A DNA stretch of 64,000 bases from Azospirillum sp. TSA2s. Its GTDB lineage: Bacteria > Pseudomonadota > Alphaproteobacteria > Azospirillales > Azospirillaceae. A program made the position numbers and the translations under genes. How positions within the stretch are numbered: the first letter of the stretch is position 1; every line of letters starts with the position of its first letter. The DNA is taken from assembly GCF_004923315.1 (NCBI RefSeq), contig NZ_CP039648.1:248001-312000 (forward strand). Direction: 5' to 3'. Positions 42,087 through 51,563 of the stretch are shown piece after piece. The notes below the pieces were generated by a model. That model was given only the letters and a program-made list of their open reading frames with translations, was not told the DNA's origin and made no database searches.

Positions 42087-42848
42087 TCAGTCCGCCCGCA
42101 GCCCCCGCGCCTGGAACTGCCCCCGCACCCGCTCCACCAACTCGCGCGAGGGCGGTTCGGTGTCGGTCAGCATGTATTTGCGCCCCAATGCCTTCCACTT
42201 ATGCTCGCCCATCTTGTGGAAGGGCAGCACGTCGACCCGGTCGACCACGCCCAGCCCGGCGACGAACTCCGCCAGCCCGTCGATCTCGGCCGCGTCGTCG
42301 GTCAGGTTGGGGACCAGCACATAGCGCAGCCAGATGCGCTTGTTCATCCCGGCCAGCCGCTCCGCGAACTCCAGCGTCGGGCGCAGCGGAACGCCGGTCA
42401 GGTGGCGATAGGTCTTCTCGGAAAAGGCCTTGATGTCGAGAAGGACGAGATCGACATCCTCCAGCAGATGGTCGTCGGCATGGTTGCCGAGGAAGCCGGA
42501 GGTGTCGAGCGCGGTGTGCATGCCCAGCGCCTTCGCCCCGCGCAGGATGGCGGCGGCGAACTCCGGCTGCACCAGCGGCTCGCCGCCGCTCAGCGTCAGC
42601 CCGCCATGGGCGCGCTTCAGGAATTCGGCATAGAGAGCGATGTCTTCGAGGACTTCGGTCGAGGTCGTCCGAGTCCCGTCATGCATGTGCTGGGTATCGG
42701 GATTGTGGCAGTACAGGCAGCGCAGCGGACAGCCGGACATGAACAGCACATAGCGAATCCCCGGCCCATCCACCGTACCGCCGGTCTCGACCGAATGGAT
42801 CCAGCCGGAAACGGAGCCGGGGCGGGCTTGGGGGAGGGTGGGTGTCAT
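42087..42848 (-). CDS. pflA: Pyruvate formate-lyase-activating enzyme
   Basis: A 253-aa radical SAM enzyme that installs the glycyl radical on PflB. It has the canonical CxxxCxxC cluster motif (SGCPLRCLYCHNPDT, about residue 35), the TLSGGEPLVQPEF motif (about 85) and the DLVLLDIKAF segment (about 132). Length and layout match E. coli PflA. It is transcribed leftward downstream of pflB, separated by 237 bp that hold a fold-back repeat, so expression probably depends on readthrough or on a promoter not seen. Confidence 0.95.
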   Translation of the reverse strand: MTPTLPQARPGSVSGWIHSVETGGTVDGPGIRYVLFMSGCPLRCLYCHNPDTQHMHDGTRTTSTEVLEDIALYAEFLKRAHGGLTLSGGEPLVQPEFAAAILRGAKALGMHTALDTSGFLGNHADDHLLEDVDLVLLDIKAFSEKTYRHLTGVPLRPTLEFAERLAGMNKRIWLRYVLVPNLTDDAAEIDGLAEFVAGLGVVDRVDVLPFHKMGEHKWKALGRKYMLTDTEPPSRELVERVRGQFQARGLRAD

Positions 42849-42879
42849 GGGACCTTACTCTTCTGAGAAACGGGGCCGT

Positions 42880-43064
42880 CTCGCCCTCTCTCCCCCGGGG
42901 AGAGGGAGGGGACCCACGCTGAAGGCGTGGGGAGGGTGAGGGGGCCGGCGCGCTTAGCGCGCCGCCAAGGGGCATACTGCCCCTTGGCAATCCCCTGGCA
43001 CGGGCGTGCCGCCCGTGCTGCCCCCTCACCCTAACCCTCTCCCCAGGGGGGAGAGGGGATTTTA
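42880..43064. repeat. Intergenic fold-back repeat, copy 3, with nested hairpins
   Basis: Outer CCCTCTCCCC/GGGGAGAGGG and CCCTCACC/GGTGAGGG tracts enclose three further perfect or near-perfect hairpins. These are GGCGCGC-TTA-GCGCGCC (42947-42963), GCCAAGGGGCA-TAC-TGCCCCTTGGC (42964-42988) and GGCACGGGC/GCCCGTGC. It lies between pflB and pflA. Confidence 0.75.
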
Positions 43065-43085
43065 CCAGGGTGAGTTGGTCGCTCC

Positions 43086-45371
43086 TCAATGCTTGTCGTG
43101 GAACGTCCGGCTGATCACGTCGAGCTGCTGCTCGCGCGTCAGCTTGATGAAGTTCACCGCGTAACCGGAAACCCGGATGGTCAGCTGCGGATACAGCTCC
43201 GGATGGTCCATGGCGTGCAGCAGCGTCTCACGGTCGAAGACGTTGACGTTGATGTGGTGGCCGCCCTGGTGGGCATAGCCGTCCAGCATGCCGACCAGAT
43301 TGCTCACCCGCTCGTCTTCCGTGCGGCCGAGAGCGCCCGGAACGATGGTGAAGGTGTAGCTGATGCCGTCCTGCGCGTGCGAATAGGGCAGCTTCGCCAC
43401 GCTGGCCATCGACGCGATGGCGCCCTTCCTGTCCCGCCCGTGCATCGGGTTGGCACCCGGCGCGAAGGGTTGGCCGGCCTTGCGGCCGTCCGGCGTGTTG
43501 CCGGTCTTCTTGCCATAGACCACGTTGGAGGTGATCGTCAGCACCGACTGCGTCGGCATCGCGTTCCGGTAGGCCTTCTGCTTGCGCAGCGCCGTCATGA
43601 AGCGCTCGACCGCCCAAACCGCGATGTCGTCCACCCGGGCGTCGTTGTTGCCGAAGGCCGGATAGTCGCCCTCGATCTCGAAATCGGTGGCGAGGCCGCT
43701 GGCGTCGCGGATGACCTTCACCTTGGCAAACTTGATCGCCGACAGGCTGTCCGCCACCACGCTCAGGCCGGCGATGCCGCAGGCCATGGTGCGCAGGATG
43801 TCGCGGTCGTGCAGGGCCATCTCCATCCGCTCGTACATGTACTTGTCGTGCATGTAGTGGATGGCGTTCAGCGCGTTCATGTAGACCTTGGCCAACCACT
43901 CCATCATCGGCTCGAAGCGGGCCATGACCTCGTCATAGTCCAGCACGTCGCCGGTGATGGGCGCGAAGGCCGGGCCGATCTGCTCGCCCGAAACCTCGTC
44001 CTTGCCGCCGTTGATGGCGTACAGCAGCGTCTTGGCCAGATTGGCGCGGGCGCCGAAGAACTGCATCTGCTTGCCGATGCGCATCGCCGACACGCAGCAG
44101 GCGATGCCGTAATCGTCGCCCCAATAGCCGCGCATCAGGTCGTCGTTCTCGTACTGGACCGAGCAGGTCTTGATCGAGGTGTCGGCGCAGAAGCGCTTGA
44201 AGCCGTCCGGCAGCTGTTCCGACCACAGGACCGTCAGGTTCGGTTCCGGCGCCGGACCCAGATTGTGCAGGGTCTGCAGCATGCGGAAGTTGGTCTTGGT
44301 GACCAGCGTCCGGCCGTCCAGCCCCATGCCGCCCAGGCATTCCGTGACCCAGGTCGGATCGCCCGAGAACAGCTGGTCGTATTCCGGCGTGCGCAGGAAG
44401 CGGACCATGCGCAGCTTCATCACGAAATGGTCGATCATCTCCTGGGCTTCCGCCTCGGTGATGATGCCGTCGCGCAGGTCGCGCTCGATGTAGATGTCGA
44501 GGAAGCTGGACACCCGGCCCAGCGACATCGCCGCGCCGTTGGCTTCCTTCACCGCGGCCAGATAGGCCAGATAGGTCCATTGCACCGCTTCCCGCGCGGT
44601 AGCGGCCGGGCGCTTGACGTCGAAGCCGTAGGAGGCGGCCATCTCGACCAGTTCCTTCAGCGCGCGGATCTGCTCGGAGATTTCCTCGCGCAGGCGCAGC
44701 ACGTCCTCGTCGATGCGGCTGACCTCCAGCGAGGCGAGCTGGGCCTTCTTGTCCTTGATCAGGAAATCGGCGCCGTAGAGAGCCAGCCGGCGATAGTCGC
44801 CGATGATGCGGCCGCGGCCGTAGGCGTCGGGCAGGCCGGTGATGACGCCGGACTTGCGGCAGCGCAGCATCTCGGGCGTGTACACGTCGAACACGCCGTC
44901 ATTGTGCGTCTTGCGCAGGGCCGGGAAGATCTCTTCCAGCTTCGGCGACGGGGTGAAGCCGTAGGCTTCCAGGCCCGTCTTGACCATGCGCCAGCCGCCG
45001 AACGGCATGATCGCGCGCTTCAGCGGCTTTTCGGTCTGCAGGCCGACGATGACCTCCAGTTCCCGGTCGATGTAGCCGGCGGCGTGCGAGGTGATGGAGG
45101 CGAAGACTTCGGTGTCGGCGTCCAGTACGCCGCCCTTGGCGGCGCGTTCCTGCTTCAGCAGGTCGGTGACCTTGGCGAACAGCGCGGTGGTGCGGGCGGT
45201 GGGACCGGCGACGAAGCCCGCGTCGCCTTCATAAGGGCACAGGTTGCGCTGGATGAAATCGCGGACGTCGACCGAGCGGCGCCAGACGCCCGGGGCGAAA
45301 CCGCGCCAGGGGTCGGCGGCGGACTGCTGCTCCGTTGTCTGGGCAAGTCCGTCCATCAGCAGGGTGTCCAT
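43086..45371 (-). CDS. pflB: Formate C-acetyltransferase (pyruvate formate-lyase)
   Basis: A 761-aa glycyl radical enzyme that splits pyruvate with CoA into acetyl-CoA and formate under anoxic conditions. The catalytic Cys pair is in [13 protein letters not shown] (residues 424-425). The glycyl radical site is RVSGYAVNF near the C-terminus (Gly736). The N-terminal PFL domain ([20 protein letters not shown]) is complete. Everything needed for activity is present, together with PflA. PFL is uncommon in alphaproteobacteria. A class II FNR-type promoter lies 90-131 bp upstream, and the divergent gene encodes a HexR-like regulator. Confidence 0.97.
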   Translation of the reverse strand: MDTLLMDGLAQTTEQQSAADPWRGFAPGVWRRSVDVRDFIQRNLCPYEGDAGFVAGPTARTTALFAKVTDLLKQERAAKGGVLDADTEVFASITSHAAGYIDRELEVIVGLQTEKPLKRAIMPFGGWRMVKTGLEAYGFTPSPKLEEIFPALRKTHNDGVFDVYTPEMLRCRKSGVITGLPDAYGRGRIIGDYRRLALYGADFLIKDKKAQLASLEVSRIDEDVLRLREEISEQIRALKELVEMAASYGFDVKRPAATAREAVQWTYLAYLAAVKEANGAAMSLGRVSSFLDIYIERDLRDGIITEAEAQEMIDHFVMKLRMVRFLRTPEYDQLFSGDPTWVTECLGGMGLDGRTLVTKTNFRMLQTLHNLGPAPEPNLTVLWSEQLPDGFKRFCADTSIKTCSVQYENDDLMRGYWGDDYGIACCVSAMRIGKQMQFFGARANLAKTLLYAINGGKDEVSGEQIGPAFAPITGDVLDYDEVMARFEPMMEWLAKVYMNALNAIHYMHDKYMYERMEMALHDRDILRTMACGIAGLSVVADSLSAIKFAKVKVIRDASGLATDFEIEGDYPAFGNNDARVDDIAVWAVERFMTALRKQKAYRNAMPTQSVLTITSNVVYGKKTGNTPDGRKAGQPFAPGANPMHGRDRKGAIASMASVAKLPYSHAQDGISYTFTIVPGALGRTEDERVSNLVGMLDGYAHQGGHHINVNVFDRETLLHAMDHPELYPQLTIRVSGYAVNFIKLTREQQLDVISRTFHDKH

Positions 45372-45460
45372 GATGACTCCTCAGAGATTCAGACGTCGGC
45401 GCGGATCATAGGCCGTGTCGGCAGTCTCGTGGTGCCCGCGAACCGCGCGGGGCGATTGGA

Positions 45461-45502
45461 AGCATAGGCGCGATGGGCGCCGGATTCGTTGATACACGTC
45501 AT
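45461..45502 (-). promoter_or_regulatory. Class II FNR-type promoter of pflB
   Basis: In the direction of pflB the box reads ATGACGTGTATCAA (45502-45489), with one perfect half-site ATCAA and a weaker one. A -10 TATGCT (45466-45461) is centred 32 bp from the box centre, exactly the spacing of class II FNR promoters. The predicted mRNA start is near 45454. Confidence 0.65.
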
Positions 45503-45564
45503 ATTTTCAGAGCGGGCGGTGGACGGCAGATGCCATGGTTGGATGCCGTGATTTGCGCCCGCTC

Positions 45565-45579
45565 TGTAGTTTTACTACA
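45565..45579. promoter_or_regulatory. HexR-type operator 1
   Basis: TGTAGTTTTACTACA is a perfect inverted repeat with a TTT centre and fits the known HexR consensus TGTARTWWWAYTACA at every position. It lies about 200 bp from both pflB and hexR starts. Confidence 0.8.
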
Positions 45580-45712
45580 TACTCCCGGACGGGCTTCTGG
45601 ACAAGGCGAACCGGCTCGACATTTTGTCGCAGGGTAAGGTCTGGCAGCTTGGAAACGCTTGGAAAGCACGCCTCGGCCGGGCGATGGAATCGGTCGTTCG
45701 CAGCGCTGTATA

Positions 45713-45727
45713 TGTAGCTTTGCTACA
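45713..45727. promoter_or_regulatory. HexR-type operator 2
   Basis: TGTAGCTTTGCTACA is again a perfect inverted repeat, differing from operator 1 only by one symmetric pair. It is centred 49 bp before the hexR start, where it should block the hexR promoter (autoregulation). Confidence 0.8.
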
Positions 45728-45768
45728 TGTGCTAGGCTGACCCACAATCAGAAGGGAGAGCCCCCAGA

Positions 45769-46653
45769 ATGCTGGCGAGAATCGCCGCCGTCCGCGACCA
45801 GATCCGGCCATCGGAACGCAAGCTGGCCGACTATGCGATGGCCCATCCGGGCGACGTCATCAACCTGTCGATGGCCGAACTCGCCGACCGGGTCGGGGTG
45901 AGCGAGCCGACGGTGGCGCGTTTCTGCGCGGCTCTCGGCTGCCGCGGCTTTCGCGAATTCAAGATCAAGCTGGCGCAGGACATCGCCGGCGGCATGCCCT
46001 TCCTGCACCAGGACCTGTCGGCGGGCGGGGAGTTGAATGCCGAGGGCGGGGTGCCGGGAGCGGTGCTGGCCGGCAAGCTGTTCGACCGCACCATCGCCAC
46101 GCTGATGCAGGTGCGCAACAACCTGCCGGCCGACGCGGTGGACCGCGCCGCCGACGTTCTGGCCTCCGCCCGGCGGATCGAATTCTACGGTTCCGGCAAT
46201 TCCGGCACGGTGGCGGAGGATATCCAGCGCAAGTTCTTCCGGCTGGGCATGCCGACGGTCGCCTACACCGACTCCCACGTTTATTTCGCTTCCGCCCTGA
46301 CGCTGGCGAAGGGTGACGCGGTGGTCGCGGTGTCCAGCACCGGCCGCACCCGCGACATCCTCGACGCGGTGCGGAACGCCCGCAAGGCCGGCGCCGACGT
46401 GGTGGCGCTGACCCGCTCCGGCTCGCCGCTGGCGGAGATGGCGACGGTCAGCCTCGTCGCCGACATCGCCGACGATTTCGACATCCATTCGCCGATGACC
46501 GTCCGCATCGCCCATCTGGTCCTGGGCGACATCCTGTCGATCGCCGTGGCGTTGCGCATGGGCGACACGTTGCAGGAAAGGCTGAAGCGCCACGACCGCG
46601 CCGTTGACGCCCATGTGTCGGAGACCGTGTCGGCGCGGGCCGGCGATAGTTAA
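45769..46653 (+). CDS. hexR: RpiR/MurR-family regulator, HexR-like
   Basis: A 294-aa regulator. The N-terminal HTH_6 domain (about residues 1-77) contains MAELADRVGVSEPTVARFC. A SIS sugar-phosphate-binding domain follows (about 125-265: IEFYGSGNSGTVAEDIQRKF; VAVSSTGRTRDILDAV). HexR proteins sense KDPG and control Entner-Doudoroff and central carbon genes. The HexR assignment rests on length, domain order and the two perfect HexR operators upstream. Ribosome site GAAGGGAG lies about 10 nt before ATG. It is divergent from pflB, hinting that PFL expression may be tied to sugar-acid flux. Confidence 0.85.
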   Translation: MLARIAAVRDQIRPSERKLADYAMAHPGDVINLSMAELADRVGVSEPTVARFCAALGCRGFREFKIKLAQDIAGGMPFLHQDLSAGGELNAEGGVPGAVLAGKLFDRTIATLMQVRNNLPADAVDRAADVLASARRIEFYGSGNSGTVAEDIQRKFFRLGMPTVAYTDSHVYFASALTLAKGDAVVAVSSTGRTRDILDAVRNARKAGADVVALTRSGSPLAEMATVSLVADIADDFDIHSPMTVRIAHLVLGDILSIAVALRMGDTLQERLKRHDRAVDAHVSETVSARAGDS

Positions 46654-46792
46654 GACAGGTCAGAGGTTCGCATGGACGGGCCGCAGGCCGCGTCCCTTTC
46701 AACAAATGCGCCAAAAAGGAACGAAATCCTATAAAATCCGGCCTTCTCATCCGCATGCGGAGGCCGGTCAGATGGTACAGCATCAGGCATCA

Positions 46793-46897
46793 TGTTTCAC
46801 CATGTTCCATCCACCCGACGCTCTTCCATTCGGAAGGACGGGTCGCTGCGACATGGAACGACAGCCGGGATCCTGTTCCACGCTGTTCCATCCGCCC
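46793..46897. repeat. Pair of 24-bp direct repeats rich in TGTTCCA
   Basis: Copies at 46793-46816 and 46874-46897 agree at most positions. Each contains two TGTTYCA half-sites one helical turn (10 bp) apart. They lie in the 271-bp gap between hexR and the lipoprotein gene, with an inverted ACATGGAAC between them. A related arrangement lies near 63602-63651. The half-sites resemble halves of ParB parS sites but no full palindrome is present. Confidence 0.5.
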
Positions 46898-46924
46898 GGC
46901 CCTCCACCCAATCGGGCGGCGGGT

Positions 46925-47302
46925 TCACCGGCTGCCCGGCAGCGTCGCCCCGCCGCGGGCATAGACCTGGATCGGCCGGCAATCCTCGTCCAGCGTGACC
47001 ACCAGGGAGCCGGGCTGGTCCTTCAGATAGACCCAGGCGTCCCAGCGGACAATCGCGTCGCGGAACTCGTCGCGGTAGAGGCCGTAGCTCAGGCCGCGGA
47101 TATCACCGGCCGGAACATGCATCCCCGTCAGCACCGCCGCGGTCTGCGGGTTGCACTCGCCCGCGGAGTAGCGCTCCAGCGCGCTCAGCACCGCCGGGTC
47201 GGGCTGCGCCACCGGCGGGGGCGAGATGACGGAGGCGCAGGCCGAGACCAGAAGGGTCAGCGCACCGGCCGCGCCGGCGGCGGCAATCTTCGGCATGGTC
47301 AT
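46925..47302 (-). CDS. Small lipoprotein (about 125 aa)
   Basis: The N-terminus ([20 protein letters not shown]) is a lipoprotein signal peptide with a lipobox ending at Cys. The mature part has a Pro-rich segment ([11 protein letters not shown]) and a compact domain that includes [31 protein letters not shown] and [19 protein letters not shown] do not recognise a family with certainty. It recalls small YpjP- or I78-inhibitor-like lipoproteins but lacks their full motifs. Possible starts are ATG 47302, ATG 47296 or GTG 47311; none has a strong ribosome site. It is divergent from the RraA-like gene. Confidence 0.65.
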   Translation of the reverse strand: MTMPKIAAAGAAGALTLLVSACASVISPPPVAQPDPAVLSALERYSAGECNPQTAAVLTGMHVPAGDIRGLSYGLYRDEFRDAIVRWDAWVYLKDQPGSLVVTLDEDCRPIQVYARGGATLPGSR

Positions 47303-47507
47303 GGAGGACACCACGGGTTCTTCTCGTCTTTCCGGAAATATGGGCGCGGGTCGCTGCGGCGTCGACTGCACGTTCGGCAGGCCTCCTGCGTCATGTTCGC
47401 CGACCTGCCTCGTCGCGGCGCGCCGCCCTTGCCTCCCGCCCGCCTTTGGCGCAAGAGGTGACGGGAGAAAGTCCCTGCACCGTTCACGCTGCGGAGCCCC
47501 AATCGCC

Positions 47508-48023
47508 ATGAGCACAGATCAGATCACCACCGCCTTCACCCCGACCTGCGACCTGTTCGACCGTTTCAAGGACGATGCCCGCTACGTCCTGCCGGGCTTC
47601 CGCGACTTCGGCGCTGTCACCCGCTTCACCGGCGAGGTCGTCACCGTGAAGTGCCTGGAGGACAATTCCCGCGTCAAGGAACTGCTGGCCACCCCCGGCG
47701 CCGGCCGCGTCCTGGTGGTTGACGGCGCCGGCAGCCTGCGCTGCGCCCTGATGGGCGACATGATCGCCGCGTCCGCCGTCAAGAACGGCTGGGCCGGCGT
47801 GGTGATCTGGGGCTGCGTCCGCGATGTGGCCGAACTGGCGACCCTGCCTCTCGGCATCAAGGCGCTGGCGTCGATCCCGCGCGCCTCCACCCGCCGCGAC
47901 CAGGGGCTGGTCGACGTGGCGGTGGAACTGCCCGGTGCGGCGGTCCGTCCCGGCGACATCCTGTTCGCCGACGAGGACGGCATCGTCCTGCTGACGCCGG
48001 AGCAGGCCGCCGCGCTGAAGTAA
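47508..48023 (+). CDS. RraA-family protein
   Basis: A 171-aa protein of the RraA/HMG-aldolase fold. Typical segments are [10 protein letters not shown] (N-terminus), [23 protein letters not shown] (given as GD..AxxA region, about 80-100), [12 protein letters not shown] (about 105) and [17 protein letters not shown] (about 145). The Arg and Asp of GCVRD are the metal-site residues of the aldolase branch. Two roles are possible: an inhibitor of RNase E, as in E. coli RraA, or a 4-hydroxy-4-methyl-2-oxoglutarate aldolase. The sequence alone does not decide. It lies directly upstream of acnB, with a hairpin and a new promoter between them. Confidence 0.85.
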   Translation: MSTDQITTAFTPTCDLFDRFKDDARYVLPGFRDFGAVTRFTGEVVTVKCLEDNSRVKELLATPGAGRVLVVDGAGSLRCALMGDMIAASAVKNGWAGVVIWGCVRDVAELATLPLGIKALASIPRASTRRDQGLVDVAVELPGAAVRPGDILFADEDGIVLLTPEQAAALK

Positions 48024-48094
48024 AGCGGGGTTGGCAAAGTGGTCATACCAAGCGCCGGTAATACCAGTGCAAAAAGAATGGCTGCTTCATCCTG

Positions 48095-48113
48095 CCCGCT
48101 TCACGTAAGCGGG
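48095..48113 (+). terminator. Hairpin between the RraA-like gene and acnB
   Basis: CCCGCTT and AAGCGGG form a perfect 7-bp stem with loop CACGT, 72 bp after the RraA stop codon and just before the acnB promoter. There is no T-run. Confidence 0.4.
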
Positions 48114-48121
48114 GCGCCCCC

Positions 48122-48150
48122 TTGCACTTTCATTTAAGCAGGCATATAAA
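48122..48150 (+). promoter_or_regulatory. Strong sigma-70 promoter of acnB
   Basis: -35 TTGCAC (48122-48127), 17-nt spacer and -10 TATAAA (48145-48150). This is the best consensus match in the window. It predicts a leader of about 70 nt to the GTG start. Confidence 0.75.
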
Positions 48151-48225
48151 CCCGACCTGAGTTCAAGCGGGCCGTCTCACGGTTCCCATCCAAGGGCCGG
48201 CCTTTCATTTATGAGGAACCCTGCC

Positions 48226-50817
48226 GTGCTCGAAGCCTATCGCCAGCACGCGGCCGAACGCGCCGCCCTCGGAATCCCGGCTCTGCCCCTCACCGCGAAG
48301 CAGACGTCGGAGCTGATCGACCTGCTGAAGGCCCCGCCGGCGGGCGAGGAGGCCTTCCTCCTCGACCTCATCACCCACCGCGTTCCGGCCGGCGTCGATG
48401 ACGCCGCCCGCGTCAAGGCCGGCTTCCTGGCTGCCGTCGCCAAGGGCAACGACAGCTCGCCGCTGATCTCCAAGGTCAAGGCCACCGAACTGCTGGGCAC
48501 CATGCTCGGCGGCTTCAACGTCCAGCCGCTGATCGACCTGCTGTCGGACGCCGAATGCGGCGCCGCCGCCGCGGAAGGCCTGAAGAAGACCCTGCTGGTC
48601 TTCGACTTCTTCCACGACGTCAAGGAACTGGCCGACAAGGGCAACGCCAACGCCAAGGCGGTGCTGCAGTCCTGGGCCGATGCCGAGTGGTTCACCTCGC
48701 GTCCGGAAGTCCCGGCGTCGATGACGCTGACCGTCTTCAAGGTGTCGGGCGAGACCAACACCGACGACCTGTCGCCGGCCCCGGATGCCTGGAGCCGTCC
48801 GGACATCCCGCTGCACGCGCTGGCGATGCTGAAGAACCCGCGTCCGGGCATCGAGGCCGACGAGCCGGGCCAGCGCGGCCCGACCAAGCAGCTGGAAGCG
48901 CTGAAGCAGAAGGGCAACCTGATCGCCTATGTCGGCGACGTGGTCGGCACCGGCTCCTCGCGCAAGTCCGCCACCAACTCGGTGCTGTGGTTCACCGGCG
49001 AGGACATCCCGTTCGTCCCGAACAAGCGTTTCGGCGGCGTCTGCCTCGGCACCAAGATCGCCCCGATCTTCTACAACACGATGGAAGACGCCGGCGCCCT
49101 GCCCATCGAGTTGGACGTCAACAAGATGGAGATGGGCGACGTCATCGAGCTGCGCCCCTATGAAGGCAAGGCCCTGAAGAACGGCGAGGTCATCGCCGAG
49201 TTCACCGTGAAGTCCGAGGTGATCTTCGACGAGGTGCGTGCCGGCGGCCGCATCCCGCTGATCATCGGCCGCGGCCTGACCGCCCGCGCCCGCGAGGCGC
49301 TGGGTCTGGCTCCCTCGACCCTGTTCCGCCAGTCCGCCGCCCCGGCCGACACCGGCAAGGGCTTCACGCTGGCCCAGAAGATGGTCGGCCGCGCCTGTGG
49401 CTTGGCCGAAGGCAAGGGCGTCCGTCCGGGCACCTATTGCGAACCGAAGATGACCACGGTCGGGTCGCAGGACACCACCGGCCCGATGACCCGCGACGAG
49501 CTGAAGGACCTGGCCTGCCTGGGCTTCTCGGCCGACCTCGTGATGCAGTCCTTCTGCCACACTGCCGCTTATCCGAAGCTGGTGGACGTGAAGATGCACC
49601 ATGAGCTGCCGGACTTCATCTCCACCCGCGGCGGCGTCGCGCTGCGTCCGGGCGACGGCGTCATCCACTCCTGGCTGAACCGCCTGCTGCTGCCGGACAC
49701 CGTCGGCACCGGCGGCGACAGCCACACCCGCTTCCCGATCGGCATCAGCTTCCCGGCCGGCTCCGGTCTGGTCGCCTTCGCCGCTGCCACCGGCGTCATG
49801 CCGCTGGACATGCCGGAATCGGTCCTGGTCCGCTTCAAGGGCACGATGCAGCCGGGCGTCACCCTGCGTGACCTCGTCAACGCCATCCCGCTCTACGCGA
49901 TCAAGGCCGGTCTGCTGACGGTCGAGAAGAAGGGCAAGAAGAACATCTTCTCCGGCCGCATCCTGGAGATCGAAGGTCTGCCGGAGCTGAAGGTCGAGCA
50001 GGCATTCGAGCTGTCCGATGCCTCCGCCGAGCGGTCTGCGGCGGGCTGCACCGTGCAGCTCAGCAAAGAGCCGATCATCGAGTACATGACCTCCAACATC
50101 ACGCTGATGAAGTGGATGATCGCCAATGGGTACGCCGATGCGCGCACCCTGGAGCGCCGCATCAAGGCGATGGAGGCCTGGATCGCCGATCCGCAGCTGC
50201 TGAAGCCCGATGCCGACGCCGAGTATGCCGCTGTGATCGAGATCGATCTGGCCGACATCAAGGAGCCGATCCTGGCCTGCCCGAACGATCCGGACGACGT
50301 GAAGACGCTGTCCGAGGTCGCCGGCGACAAGATCGACGAGGTGTTCATCGGCTCCTGCATGACCAACATCGGCCACTTCCGCGCCGCCGGTAAGATCCTG
50401 AACGGCAAATCGGACATCCCGACCCGCCTGTGGATCGCCCCGCCGACGAAGATGGACGCGATGATGCTGACCGAGGAAGGCTATTACGCCACCCTCGGCA
50501 AGGCCGGCGCCCGCATGGAGATGCCGGGCTGCTCGCTGTGCATGGGCAACCAGGCGCAGGTGCGCAAGGGTTCGACCGCCATCTCGACCTCGACCCGCAA
50601 CTTCCCGAACCGTCTGGGCATTGACACCCGCGTCTACCTGTCGTCGGCCGAACTGGCCGCCGTCGCGGCGCTGCTGGGCAAGATCCCGACCACCGAGGAG
50701 TATCTGGCCCAGGTCGGCGTGGTGAACCAGGCCGCCGCCGACATCTACCGCTACATGAACTTCGACCAGATCCCGGCTTTCCAGGAAGTCGCGGACAAGG
50801 TCGCCGTCCCCGCCTGA
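48226..50817 (+). CDS. acnB: Aconitate hydratase B
   Basis: A TCA-cycle enzyme that interconverts citrate and isocitrate through cis-aconitate. The start is placed at GTG 48226 because GAGGAA (48213-48218) lies 7 nt upstream and the product then begins [13 protein letters not shown], as other AcnB proteins do. The in-frame ATG at 48211 overlaps that site. The protein is then 863 aa, close to the 865 aa of E. coli AcnB. The N-terminal HEAT-like domain is followed by the swivel domain ([20 protein letters not shown]). The 4Fe-4S ligands are in [10 protein letters not shown] and [11 protein letters not shown] classical terminator follows. Confidence 0.96.
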   Translation: MLEAYRQHAAERAALGIPALPLTAKQTSELIDLLKAPPAGEEAFLLDLITHRVPAGVDDAARVKAGFLAAVAKGNDSSPLISKVKATELLGTMLGGFNVQPLIDLLSDAECGAAAAEGLKKTLLVFDFFHDVKELADKGNANAKAVLQSWADAEWFTSRPEVPASMTLTVFKVSGETNTDDLSPAPDAWSRPDIPLHALAMLKNPRPGIEADEPGQRGPTKQLEALKQKGNLIAYVGDVVGTGSSRKSATNSVLWFTGEDIPFVPNKRFGGVCLGTKIAPIFYNTMEDAGALPIELDVNKMEMGDVIELRPYEGKALKNGEVIAEFTVKSEVIFDEVRAGGRIPLIIGRGLTARAREALGLAPSTLFRQSAAPADTGKGFTLAQKMVGRACGLAEGKGVRPGTYCEPKMTTVGSQDTTGPMTRDELKDLACLGFSADLVMQSFCHTAAYPKLVDVKMHHELPDFISTRGGVALRPGDGVIHSWLNRLLLPDTVGTGGDSHTRFPIGISFPAGSGLVAFAAATGVMPLDMPESVLVRFKGTMQPGVTLRDLVNAIPLYAIKAGLLTVEKKGKKNIFSGRILEIEGLPELKVEQAFELSDASAERSAAGCTVQLSKEPIIEYMTSNITLMKWMIANGYADARTLERRIKAMEAWIADPQLLKPDADAEYAAVIEIDLADIKEPILACPNDPDDVKTLSEVAGDKIDEVFIGSCMTNIGHFRAAGKILNGKSDIPTRLWIAPPTKMDAMMLTEEGYYATLGKAGARMEMPGCSLCMGNQAQVRKGSTAISTSTRNFPNRLGIDTRVYLSSAELAAVAALLGKIPTTEEYLAQVGVVNQAAADIYRYMNFDQIPAFQEVADKVAVPA

Positions 50818-50842
50818 TAGCAGGACACAGCGGTCAGTGATG

Positions 50843-50877
50843 AAAACCCCCGTCGGAGCGATCCGGCGGGGGTTTTT
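50843..50877. terminator. Rho-independent terminator of acnB
   Basis: AAAACCCCCGTCGG pairs with CCGGCGGGGGTTTT around loop AGCGAT, followed by TTTTGTT. The A-tract before the stem makes it potentially bidirectional. Confidence 0.92.
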
Positions 50878-50905
50878 GTTGCCATTCCCTCTTCCGAGGA
50901 AGCGC

Positions 50906-50934
50906 TTGACGTTTAACGTTTTCCGTCATATGGT
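50906..50934 (+). promoter_or_regulatory. Promoter of higBA, with little or no leader
   Basis: -35 TTGACG (50906-50911), 17-nt spacer and -10 TATGGT (50929-50934). The ATG of higB is at 50941, where transcription should begin. The spacer contains AACGTT flanked by GACG and CGTC, a candidate operator for the antitoxin. Confidence 0.65.
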
Positions 50935-50940
50935 GTTTGA

Positions 50941-51219
50941 ATGATACGCAGTTTCCGTGATCGGCGAACCAAGGCGCTGTATGACGGCGAAGCCGTCCGT
51001 CAGTTCGGTGCCATCTCCAAAGTCGCTGTTCGGAAACTGGACATGCTGAACGCTGCGGCAGTGTTGGAGGATTTGCGTTCGCCACCGGGGAACCGACTGG
51101 AAGCGCTCAGAGGAGATCGAGCTGGGCAGCATAGCATCCGCATCAACGACCAATGGCGTGTCTGCTTCGTCTGGCGCGAGGACGGCGTCTACGAGGTGGA
51201 GATCGTTGATTACCATTAG
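50941..51219 (+). CDS. higB: HigB/RelE-type toxin
   Basis: A 92-aa RelE-fold mRNA-interferase-type toxin: basic N-terminus (MIRSFRDRRTKALYDG), SPPGNRLEALRGDRAGQHSIR in the core and the typical end WRVCFVWREDGVYEVEIVDYH. HigB toxins cleave mRNA on the ribosome and are neutralised by HigA. The toxin-first order with the antitoxin 16 bp downstream is typical of higBA. There is no ribosome site; the predicted mRNA starts at or next to the ATG, so translation may be leaderless. Confidence 0.93.
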   Translation: MIRSFRDRRTKALYDGEAVRQFGAISKVAVRKLDMLNAAAVLEDLRSPPGNRLEALRGDRAGQHSIRINDQWRVCFVWREDGVYEVEIVDYH

Positions 51220-51235
51220 GAGGGGGGATCAGACG

Positions 51236-51523
51236 ATGCGCGTCAAAACACATCCCGGCGAAGTCCTGCGGGAGGAATTCATGGAGCCGCTGGGGCTGAC
51301 GGCCAATGCGCTGTCCATTGCTCTGCGTGTTCCCGCCACCCGGATTGGCGAGATCGTCAACGAACGTCGGGGCATCAGTGCCGACACCGCCTTACGCCTT
51401 GCCCGTTACTTCGGCACCACGCCACAATTCTGGCTGAACCTGCAGTCCGACCATGACCTGTCGGTTGCCGCCAGCGAGCATGGCGCGGAGATCGAACGCG
51501 ACGTCCATCCCCGCGCAGCGTGA
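51236..51523 (+). CDS. higA: HigA antitoxin
   Basis: A 95-aa XRE-family antitoxin beginning MRVKTHPGEVLREEFMEPLGL, the hallmark of HigA. The HTH spans about residues 20-70 (LSIALRVPATRIGEIVNERRGISADTALRL; given as a region) and ends in FWLNLQSDHDL. It should bind HigB and repress the shared promoter at 50906. A strong ribosome site (AGGAGGGGGG) about 10 nt upstream contrasts with the bare toxin start, so antitoxin should be made in excess. Confidence 0.94.
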   Translation: MRVKTHPGEVLREEFMEPLGLTANALSIALRVPATRIGEIVNERRGISADTALRLARYFGTTPQFWLNLQSDHDLSVAASEHGAEIERDVHPRAA

Positions 51524-51563
51524 CGCTCACCAACGTCGACATCGCCCTTATGACTGTGTTTCA

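Noticed and set aside
48205..50376. A 723-codon antisense frame over acnB
   Set aside because: acnB is certain and has a strong promoter and terminator; the antisense frame has no start signal.
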